Part shown: positions 1 through 4,911 of the stretch, piece by piece | Layout: each line of letters starts with the position of its first letter | How positions within the stretch are numbered: position 1 is the first letter of the stretch | Assembly: GCA_964450265.1 (NCBI GenBank) | Contig: CAYVCY010000108.1 | Coordinates: 1 to 7,323, forward strand | DNA from: JAEZJZ01 sp964450265 | GTDB taxonomy: Bacteria > Bacillota > UBA994 > UBA5500 | Direction of reading: 5' to 3' | Length of the DNA: 7,323 bases | The notes under the pieces: generated by a model | What the model was told of the DNA's origin: nothing | Seen by the model: only the letters and a program-made list of their open reading frames with translations | Databases searched by the model: none | Made by a program: the position numbers and the translations under genes

Positions 1-1
1 C

Positions 2-346
2 GTCCCGGTGATGATTATTCACGGCGACCAGGATCGGGAGATTGCTTATGACGGTGCCGCCATCATTGCACAGCGGGACAAGATCCAAAACCCCAATGCG
101 ATCATCAAGACCTGCAGCCGCGCCAATCATAACGGCCATAGTGACCTGTTTCGGTCGGACGCGGCTGTAGCGTACATTGCCGTCAAGAATGAGGAGTACA
201 CGGAAATGTATGACAGCTATCAGGAGGACATCCCCTATGAGTTGCGGGCAGCCTACTACCAAGGCGTTGACCGTTGGCAGCGCTGCGAACTGGATGCCGA
301 TTTCATGGCTGAGATCGATCGCTTGTTTGCGGGCAGCCTAAAATAA
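2..346 (+). CDS. alpha/beta hydrolase, C-terminal part (5' end outside window)
   Basis: The frame is open from the window edge, so the gene starts upstream and only about 114 residues are visible. The piece begins V-P-V-M-I-I-H-G-D-Q-D, the usual strand before the catalytic acid of alpha/beta hydrolases; the second Asp of G-D-Q-D is the likely acid. About 35 residues later, A-N-H-N-G-H-S-D carries the likely catalytic histidine. The nucleophile elbow (G-x-S-x-G) would lie upstream and cannot be checked. After the histidine there is a Tyr- and acid-rich tail of about 65 residues ending at a TAA. The substrate cannot be told: esterase, peptidase or acyl-transfer relatives share these motifs. 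The gene converges with msrA across a 43-base gap in which I see no clear terminator. Confidence 0.75.
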   Translation, partial: VPVMIIHGDQDREIAYDGAAIIAQRDKIQNPNAIIKTCSRANHNGHSDLFRSDAAVAYIAVKNEEYTEMYDSYQEDIPYELRAAYYQGVDRWQRCELDADFMAEIDRLFAGSLK

Positions 347-389
347 ACCACCAGAAATCGGTTGCCCGGTCAATGCCAGAACAGCATCG

Positions 390-1001
390 TCAGCGCAAGT
401 GCTGCAACAGGTAGTCCTGTGATTTGGAGGACAGATTGAAGGACGCCAGCTCTTGCTGCAGGTTCTTAGCGTCTCCAATGCCTGCGGCATAACCATTTAG
501 CCGCATGACTGCGGAGTCTGCTAAGAACTCCTCTAGCGAGGCATTGCGCGCCCGCAGCTCTTGGTAAACTGGCTTCAGCCGCTGCAGATAATGCTTTTGA
601 TGATCATTCTCCGCCAAATAGAACTCACTGGCAGGCAAGATTTCGGTATAGATCTTGCCTGTTTGCTGTTCCAGCAGTGACTTGCTGCCCTCGGCCTCAG
701 CCCGCTGCGCCGCATCGTGGCAAACAATCAGCGACATATATTGCCGCGAAAAAGGCGGGCGTGTGGGGTTATGCGCCTGCCAAAAAGCAGCCAACAGCTC
801 GCTGTAGCTCACCTGCTCAGGATCGAAGTCTAATTGCACAGCTTCGGTGTGATCACCCAAGCTGTGGTAGGTGGGATTTAGCTTGGTCCCTCCGGTGTAC
901 CCAACACGGGTGCGAATTACCCCTGGGATGAGCCCAAACTGGGCATCAGGCGCCCAGAATCACCCCAAGCCGAAGGTTGCAGTTTTCGTCGACATGCTCA
1001 T
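390..1001 (-). CDS. msrA: peptide methionine sulfoxide reductase MsrA, selenocysteine-containing (in-frame TGA at 960-962)
   Basis: MsrA reduces the S form of methionine sulfoxide in proteins and as free amino acid, in the cytosol. Read from the ATG at 999-1001, the product is 203 residues with TGA as codon 14. The N-terminus is M-S-M-S-T-K-T-A-T-F-G-L-G-(TGA)-F-W-A-P-D-A-Q-F, so TGA sits exactly where the family has the catalytic Cys of G-C-F-W. The frame continues unbroken through P-G-V, the conserved R-V-G-Y-T-G-G (residues 32-38), N-P-T-Y, G-D-H-T-E-A-V-Q, F-D-P and Q-K-H-Y-L-Q, to a second TGA at 390-392. Start choice: GGAGG at 1008-1012 lies 6 bases before this ATG; the next ATG (993-995) is further away. 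Only one Cys remains (about residue 94), with no C-terminal resolving Cys. A hairpin right after the TGA fits a bacterial SECIS. Neighbouring genes end in TGA and use TGG for Trp, so TGA is not reassigned to Trp. The alternative, a nonsense mutation or read error in a Cys form, is possible but needs the change to hit just this codon. Confidence 0.85.
923..957 (-). promoter_or_regulatory. candidate bacterial SECIS element of msrA
   Basis: Directly after the in-frame TGA, the mRNA can form a layered hairpin: CUGG/CCAG (954-957 with 923-926), GAUG/CAUC (944-947 with 927-930) and CCCA/UGGG (940-943 with 933-936), capped by a GUU loop (937-939). A six-base bulge lies on the 5' side and a CU bulge on the 3' side. 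The loop starts 20 bases after the TGA and has G first, which fits the published bacterial SECIS rules (loop about 16-37 bases downstream, G in the first loop positions). Such elements bind SelB carrying Sec-tRNA. The fold was worked out by eye. A competing 6-bp stem CUGGGC/GCCCAG exists but its loop is too close to the TGA. Confidence 0.65.
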
Positions 1002-1053
1002 CGTAGTCCTCCCCTTTCTTTGTAGCCCTAGCTTGCCCTACAGGCTGAACAGA

Positions 1054-1077
1054 CAGCCCATCGTCTTCTCTGGGCTG
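1054..1077 (-). repeat. 7-bp inverted repeat in the msrA leader
   Basis: CAGCCCA (1054-1060) and TGGGCTG (1071-1077) are perfect complements separated by ten bases. The site lies about 53 bases upstream of the msrA start codon, within the inferred leader transcript. It has no T-tract and is not a terminator. It could be a leader hairpin or an operator; no known site is recognised. Confidence 0.35.
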
Positions 1078-1089
1078 CTCCTATTCTTC

Positions 1090-1118
1090 TGACACGTGGG
1101 GACAGTCCCCACGTGTCA
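1090..1118. repeat. 13-bp perfect palindromic hairpin with CAG loop
   Basis: Arms TGACACGTGGGGA (1090-1102) and TCCCCACGTGTCA (1106-1118) pair perfectly around a three-base loop. No run of T follows on either strand, so it is not a standard intrinsic terminator. GACACGTGGGGAC-type palindromes resemble the dispersed extragenic (REP-like) repeats found in many Bacillota, often tied to Y1-type transposases. Only one copy is visible here, so the repeat nature is inferred from memory of such families. Confidence 0.6.
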
Positions 1119-1161
1119 TACGGACAACCGGGCGGGTGCGCGTCACACGCAGACCACGCAC

Positions 1162-1192
1162 AATTCGCTTGAAACAATTATATAAGCGAATT
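1162..1192. repeat. 9-bp inverted repeat between divergent promoters and msrA
   Basis: AATTCGCTT (1162-1170) and AAGCGAATT (1184-1192) are exact complements separated by 13 AT-rich bases. The repeat sits just downstream of the inferred start of the minus-strand msrA transcript, so it would be either a hairpin at the 5' end of that RNA or an operator at the promoter. No regulator gene is visible nearby to match it. Confidence 0.45.
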
Positions 1193-1200
1193 AGTTGATT

Positions 1201-1209
1201 ATTATAACA
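1201..1209 (-). promoter_or_regulatory. extended -10 promoter candidate for msrA
   Basis: On the minus strand this reads TGTTATAAT, a perfect TGnTATAAT extended -10 box. The region 17 bases upstream has no good -35, which extended -10 promoters tolerate. Transcription would start near 1194 and give a leader of about 190 bases before the msrA ATG. It overlaps the plus-strand promoter at 1215-1243 back to back. This rests on pattern only. Confidence 0.45.
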
Positions 1210-1214
1210 AATAC

Positions 1215-1243
1215 TTGCCTACTGGAACCCAGCAGTGTATAAT
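1215..1243 (+). promoter_or_regulatory. sigma-70/SigA-type promoter for the small RNA
   Basis: TTGCCT (1215-1220) and a perfect TATAAT (1238-1243) are separated by 17 bases, the optimal spacing. The sequence upstream is AT-rich, as an UP element would be. The start point is expected near 1249-1251, which coincides with the 5' strand of the closing stem of the RNA below. Confidence 0.7.
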
Positions 1244-1249
1244 AACAAC

Positions 1250-1408
1250 AAGCTGACAATACAGAATACTGCTTTGGGTTCACACCTTTTAACGGGCTTC
1301 GTGTGCCCCAATGCAGTGTTCCTAATAATAGGAGCGTGTGATCCAGCCGATCTGGAGGCGAAGTGGATATGCTTGTGTTACCGGAAGGTTTGAAGCCTTC
1401 CGGTTTTT
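1250..1408 (+). ncRNA. structured small RNA or leader of unknown family
   Basis: A strong promoter and a strong intrinsic terminator bracket about 160 nt without a convincing ORF. The 5' end CAAGC pairs with GCTTG (1371-1375), closing the molecule just before the terminator. Inside, GAATACTGC pairs with GCAGTGTTC (9 bp with one G-U) and continues through TTGGG/CCCAA and CACAC/GTGTG to an apical loop holding AACGGGC. A second hairpin candidate is TCCAG/CTGGA near 1342-1356, and a third is TCCTA/TAGGA near 1319-1333, which competes with the first stem. The closed multi-branch shape followed by a terminator recalls either 6S RNA or a riboswitch with its expression platform. I do not recognise the conserved core of any riboswitch or of the T-box, and no 6S assignment can be made by eye. 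The next gene starts over 250 bases downstream. Confidence 0.55.
1380..1408 (+). terminator. intrinsic terminator of the small RNA
   Basis: ACCGGAAGG (1380-1388) and CCTTCCGGT (1396-1404) form a 9-bp GC-rich stem with a seven-base loop, followed by a run of T (1404-1408). This is a textbook rho-independent terminator reading rightward. The putative group II intron remnant begins two bases after the T run. Confidence 0.85.
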
Positions 1409-1410
1409 GT

Positions 1411-1568
1411 GTGCGCTCAGCAGGGGCGCTATCCCGGTGTGCAGGAAGGCCTCTGGCTCATTCAGTTTAACCTCGTCATTGGGGTCCCACAGGTTATACG
1501 TCGCGAACCGCCGTAGACGGTACGTACGGTGGTGTGAGGGGATGGGGGTTAACCGCCCCCTCCTCAAT
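1411..1568 (+). mobile_element. degenerate, internally deleted group II intron remnant (both ends kept)
   Basis: The 5' end GTGCGCTCAGCAGGGGCGC starts with the GUGYG consensus of group II introns and resembles the GTGCGCCCGGCATGGGCGC start seen in many bacterial ones. The 3' part resembles domains V and VI: ACCGCCGTA (1507-1515) pairs with TACGGTGGT (1525-1533) with a CG on the 3' side as the usual bulge, followed by GTGTGAGG and a GGGGG/CCCCC stem (1544-1548 with 1556-1560), ending CCTCAAT. The upper part of domain V appears shortened and the usual bulged branch-point A of domain VI is not evident, so it is probably inactive. The reverse transcriptase and most of the ribozyme are absent; the whole remnant is about 158 bases. 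The comparison is from memory of intron ends. The ORF that can be read through this region is not credible as a protein. Confidence 0.6.
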
Positions 1569-1664
1569 TTCTTGCTCAGAGGAGTGGTGTCCAGCGAAAA
1601 GAGTTGTTAGGAAGATGTGACCAGAACGCTTTGTACACTATGCACGATCAGGAGGAGGATTTAA

Positions 1665-2252
1665 ATGGCAGTTATTGTCCCCCGTTGGGAATGGCGTACT
1701 TTTGGACAGACATTCGGCGAGGCTGAAGACAAGATCAAGCAGTTTGAGCTGGGTAACTTTAAGCGCAGTGAGGAGCAGTATATTCTCTCCCAGGCGAGCA
1801 ACGAAAACATAAAGTTCCGGGATGACTTGATGGATGTCAAATCCTTACGACAGGTGAACGATGACAGCTTGGAACAGTGGTATCCCACTATGAAAGAGAA
1901 ATTCCCGATGGACTCTGAGAAGCTGACGGTGCTCTTTCGTGACTTCTTCAAAGCTCCGCTGCCAGACCTCAAACGGGGCAGCTACACGTATGCACAGTTC
2001 TTGGATGAGTTGGTGCAGCCATGTGAGCTGCTGCAGGTAGTCGATGTGTATAAGGAGCGGTCTATCTATGTGATCAATATGGCAATTGTGGAGATTGCCG
2101 AAGTTAAATTCAATGGAATGCCGAACAGAACCGTCTGTATTGAGCATGCCGACCCAGCAGTAGTGATGACCACCGTACGCCAGCTGGGCCTAGAAGGTTT
2201 CGAGAACATCAACTATCTGCGGGCGATGAAGTCAGCCGTTGGGATGAGCTAG
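1665..2252 (+). CDS. CYTH-like domain protein, paired with Ppx/GppA phosphatase
   Basis: A 195-residue soluble protein. It opens P-R-W-E-W-R-T-F-G (6-14) and then shows E-Q-Y-I-L-S (37-42), N-I-K-F-R (48-52), D-V-K-S-L-R-Q-V (57-64), L-E-Q-W-x-P-T-M-K (69-77), V-x-K-E-R-S-I-Y (128-135), A-I-V-E-I-A-E-V-K-F-N-G (140-151) and a terminal Y-L-R-A-M-K. The alternating charged residues on predicted strands fit the tunnel of CYTH enzymes, which bind triphosphate compounds and metal ions. A similar family accompanies Ppx/GppA genes in other bacteria, as I recall it. Tripolyphosphatase, inorganic phosphate-chain binding or regulation are possible; the exact activity is not shown. The start has a strong AGGAGGAGG site, with GGAGG at 1654-1658 and six bases to the ATG. 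The stop lies four bases before the next start, so the two are very likely co-translated. Confidence 0.7.
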   Translation: MAVIVPRWEWRTFGQTFGEAEDKIKQFELGNFKRSEEQYILSQASNENIKFRDDLMDVKSLRQVNDDSLEQWYPTMKEKFPMDSEKLTVLFRDFFKAPLPDLKRGSYTYAQFLDELVQPCELLQVVDVYKERSIYVINMAIVEIAEVKFNGMPNRTVCIEHADPAVVMTTVRQLGLEGFENINYLRAMKSAVGMS

Positions 2253-2256
2253 AGCG

Positions 2257-3171
2257 ATGAGCAGAAAAGCGATCATTGATGTCGGTTCTAACTCGATTAA
2301 GTTTCTGCTGGCTGAAAGAGACGCTGACGGCACCATCCGCACAATTGTGGACGAGAACAACATTGCCCGCTTAGGTGAAAGTCTGCGCCAGACAGGCATT
2401 ATCAGCTTGGAGGCGATGGAGCGCAACGCCGAAGCGATAGCCGCTTTTGCTGCCCGTGCACGTGCAAGCGACGCTGAGCAGATTGTATGTGTGGGCACTA
2501 TGGCCCTCCGTACGGCAGGAAACAGCCAGGATTTCTTGGAATTGGTGCGCAGGACCAGTGATCTGGAGCTGCAGGTGCTAGCTGGCGAGGAAGAAGCCAG
2601 ACTGTCATATCTAGCTGTGCTCTCCGGCTTGCCTTTGCAATCCGGTGAATTGGTTGTATTCGATACTGGCGGCGGCAGTACCGAGTTCGTCTTTGGACGG
2701 GGCCCCGAGGTCGCCAACCGTTTCAGCGTCAATCTGGGGGCAATTCGTATCACCGAAGACTTGCTTGTTTCTGACCCAGTCACCCAGGTGGAATTGAACA
2801 TGGCTTTGGAAGAGATCGATCAGGTCTTTGAACAGCACGCCGTGACTGGACGGCCTGCGCAACTAGTGGGCATGGGTGGTACGGTGACCAGTCTTGGTGC
2901 TGTGAAGCATCAGATGACGGTTTACGATCCAGATGTTATTCAAGGATCTACGCTGGAACTCGACGAGGTGAAGGCGCAAATCGAGATGTACCGCAGCAAG
3001 AACCTCGCTGAGCGAAGGGAGATTGTTGGACTGCAGCCTAAGCGGGCTGATGTCATTCTAGCAGGCGCTTGCATTGTGCAGGTGATTATGGAGCGGTTAG
3101 GCGTAGAGTATCTGACCATCAGCGATCGGGGACTGAGACACGGATTAGCCTATAGTCTGTTTAGCGAGTGA
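2257..3171 (+). CDS. ppx: Ppx/GppA family phosphatase (exopolyphosphatase or pppGpp phosphohydrolase)
   Basis: A 304-residue member of the ASKHA fold phosphatases that remove terminal phosphate from polyphosphate or convert pppGpp to ppGpp. Visible motifs in order: D-V-G-S-N-S-I-K (8-15, phosphate loop 1), G-E-E-E-A-R-L-S-Y (110-118, with the catalytic Glu), D-T-G-G-G-S-T-E-F (136-144, phosphate loop 2), G-M-G-G-T-V-T-S-L-G-A (205-215), L-Q-P-K-R-A-D-V-I-L-A-G (259-270) and D-R-G-L-R-H-G-L (290-297). All key motifs are intact. The length matches the short, two-domain form that lacks the C-terminal HD-like domain of the E. coli enzymes. The start lies four bases after the upstream stop with no strong Shine-Dalgarno, which suggests translational coupling to the CYTH-like gene. 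Substrate choice between polyphosphate and pppGpp cannot be read from sequence. Confidence 0.9.
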   Translation: MSRKAIIDVGSNSIKFLLAERDADGTIRTIVDENNIARLGESLRQTGIISLEAMERNAEAIAAFAARARASDAEQIVCVGTMALRTAGNSQDFLELVRRTSDLELQVLAGEEEARLSYLAVLSGLPLQSGELVVFDTGGGSTEFVFGRGPEVANRFSVNLGAIRITEDLLVSDPVTQVELNMALEEIDQVFEQHAVTGRPAQLVGMGGTVTSLGAVKHQMTVYDPDVIQGSTLELDEVKAQIEMYRSKNLAERREIVGLQPKRADVILAGACIVQVIMERLGVEYLTISDRGLRHGLAYSLFSE

Positions 3172-3222
3172 GCCGTCTGGACCTATAGTTTCTAATGAAA
3201 GAATACAAGGAGGCAGGGCTAG

Positions 3223-4215
3223 ATGAAGAATCGTGCCATTGTAGCGGTCATTTGCGGACTGATGCTGTTGTCCTTGAGTCTATTCGGTTGTACCCCTGAG
3301 ACAGAAGTACCCGTGGGGCCGGCTGCATCGTTCCCAGAAAAGCCGGTCACCATCGTCAACTATGTCGCTGCAGGTGGTGGCATGGATGTCACCACTCGCA
3401 AGTTTGCACAGATTGCTGCCAAGTACACCGATGCCACCTTTGTGGTGGAGAATCGCACCGGTGCCGGTGGGATTATCGGAATGGACTATGTGCTCTCTCA
3501 GCCGGCAGATGGCTACAACATCTTCGCCGCAACGACTTCCAATATTTCTACGATAGTCTCTGGGCAGCATGATGTTGACAAATATGTCGGCGGGTTTGAC
3601 TGGATCGCGATGATTATGGAGGATCCGGAGAGCATTATTGTCAACAGCAAACACGAGATAGACACGATGGAAGAAGTGATTGCTGACGCTCTCACCAAGG
3701 AAGGTTCGCAGATCTGGGTAGGCCCGTCCACCGGCGGTAACGATCACGTGGTAGCGATGAAGGTCTGGGATGCTCTCGGAATTGAGGCGGTTTGGGTGCC
3801 CTTTGAATCCGGTCCCATGGCTATGAACGCGTTGCTGGGAGGGCAGGGAGTTGCCTATGTGGGGAACCCGGCTGATACTTCCGGCCGTCCTGATCTGAAG
3901 AACGCAGTCGTCTCCAGTGCAGAGCGTTTGCCGGCGTATCCTGACGTACCTACCTTTGGTGAGCTAGGGTATCCGGAGCTCGACGGCATGGTGATGTGGA
4001 GAGGATTTGCAGTCAGGAGCGGTACACCCATCGAAGCTATCGAGTGGTTCCAGGACATCTGCGAAAAGGTGACCAACGATCAGGAGTGGATCGAATACCA
4101 TGAGGAAGTGGGCATTAAGGTAGTCAATCATGGGACAGAGCAGTACGAACAACGCATCCAACAGGACATCGACGATCATGTGCGCTATCTGCGGAAGTTC
4201 GGATTGATCGACTGA
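3223..4215 (+). CDS. tctC: tripartite tricarboxylate transporter receptor, TctC/Bug family lipoprotein
   Basis: A 330-residue extracytoplasmic solute-binding protein that captures a carboxylate and delivers it to TctAB. The N-terminus has K/R at 2-4, a hydrophobic stretch to residue 21 and L-F-G-C with Cys23 as the likely lipidated residue, so the protein is probably anchored on the outside of the membrane. Family motifs: F-P-E-K-P-V-T-I-V (37-45), A-A-G-G-G-M-D-V-T-T-R (49-59), V-V-E-N-R-T-G-A-G-G-I-I-G (74-86), P-A-D-G-Y-N (94-99), G-P-S-T-G-G-N-D-H and, near the C-terminal part, Y-P-D-V-P-T-F-G-E-L-G-Y-P. The length is normal. AAGGAGG at 3207-3213 supports the ATG. It leads the tctCBA set. 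Known ligands of the family include citrate, other carboxylates and terephthalate; the ligand here is not deducible. Confidence 0.92.
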   Translation: MKNRAIVAVICGLMLLSLSLFGCTPETEVPVGPAASFPEKPVTIVNYVAAGGGMDVTTRKFAQIAAKYTDATFVVENRTGAGGIIGMDYVLSQPADGYNIFAATTSNISTIVSGQHDVDKYVGGFDWIAMIMEDPESIIVNSKHEIDTMEEVIADALTKEGSQIWVGPSTGGNDHVVAMKVWDALGIEAVWVPFESGPMAMNALLGGQGVAYVGNPADTSGRPDLKNAVVSSAERLPAYPDVPTFGELGYPELDGMVMWRGFAVRSGTPIEAIEWFQDICEKVTNDQEWIEYHEEVGIKVVNHGTEQYEQRIQQDIDDHVRYLRKFGLID

Positions 4216-4303
4216 TTGCGCAGGTGCAGCTATGCAGGGGCGAGTGGTTACCATTTCGTCCTTGCTGGCTGCACGCTACCTTATTGAGAGGAGTGAGCGA
4301 GCC

Positions 4304-4882
4304 ATGATTCAGTTTGGCAAGTGGGTCGGCGCTCTCAGCGTCTTGCAGCTGGGCTTAATTTCCTTTGCTTTCGTAGGCTTGCTGTGGTTTCTGATTAGCC
4401 GCTCCCAGCGTTTGCGTCCCTACACCGGCCAACTTGTTGTCTTGGGTGCCATCGCTTGGGTAGCTGCCGTGTTCTATGTTGTGACTTACTCGTTCCCTGT
4501 TCCCAGAGGGGCTTTAGCCAGCAATGCCGATGCGGCGACCGTGCCGCGCCTTTGGGTTATTCTGTTAGTGCCTTTCCTGCTATTGGTGCTGCAGCAGATT
4601 CTGAGCAGGCAGGAAGAGCCAGATCGCCCCTTCGGGCAACTGAGGCTGAACGGCGTCATCCTCGGCACACTGGTGATCAGCCTGCTGTTGTTTGAATGGA
4701 TCGGCTACTATCTCAGTTCTGCCCTGTTCATTCTGGCCTGCATGCTGCTGTTGCAGCAACGCAATCGGGTCATTCTGGTGGCGGTGCCGATCGGCTGGGT
4801 GGCTTTTACCTACGCTATCTTTGCCAGGCTGCTGTTTCTTCCACTGCCTGTTGGAAAGTTGTTTAGCCTGTTGTTGCGCTGA
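4304..4882 (+). CDS. tctB: tripartite tricarboxylate transporter small membrane subunit, TctB
   Basis: A 192-residue membrane protein with about five or six hydrophobic segments (first near residues 12-31, then about 40-60, 80-98, 115-135 and a C-terminal pair). It lacks strong sequence motifs, as is usual for TctB, but shows family features: R-L-R-P-Y after the first segment, F-E-W-I-G-Y-Y-L-S-S-A-L-F, and Y-A-I-F-x-R-L-L-F-L-P-L-P-x-G near the end. Position between tctC and tctA supports the call. I chose the ATG at 4304 because AGGAG lies at 4289-4293 upstream; an in-frame ATG at 4232 would add 24 residues but has only a weak site and gives an unusual polar start. The small subunit is needed for transport in characterised systems but its exact task is unclear. 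Confidence 0.82.
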   Translation: MIQFGKWVGALSVLQLGLISFAFVGLLWFLISRSQRLRPYTGQLVVLGAIAWVAAVFYVVTYSFPVPRGALASNADAATVPRLWVILLVPFLLLVLQQILSRQEEPDRPFGQLRLNGVILGTLVISLLLFEWIGYYLSSALFILACMLLLQQRNRVILVAVPIGWVAFTYAIFARLLFLPLPVGKLFSLLLR

Positions 4883-4911
4883 ACGCTGAAAAAAGATCGA
4901 TAAGGAGCGTC

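Noticed and set aside
960..962. In-frame TGA in msrA as tryptophan recoding
   Set aside because: Ppx, TctC, TctB, TctA and the MgtC-type gene all end in TGA and use TGG for Trp, so TGA is a stop in this genome; Trp at the catalytic position would also make no sense.
960..962. In-frame TGA as a pseudogene mutation or read error
   Set aside because: It cannot be fully excluded, but the change would have to fall on the one codon where Sec functions, in a gene otherwise intact and followed by a SECIS-like hairpin.
871..1092. Plus-strand ORF across the msrA start
   Set aside because: It is antisense to the conserved MsrA N-terminus and lacks a ribosome binding site or family resemblance.
1338..1610. 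90-codon plus-strand ORF
   Set aside because: It crosses the small RNA, its terminator and the intron remnant, its start has poor spacing from any ribosome site, and the peptide looks like translated structured RNA.
1604..1639. Promoter for the CYTH-like gene (TTGTTA and TACACT)
   Set aside because: The spacing of 24 bases is too long and no better pair of boxes is visible.
4232..4303. Upstream ATG extension of tctB
   Set aside because: Weak ribosome site and an atypical polar extension; the ATG at 4304 has AGGAG upstream and starts just before the first membrane segment.
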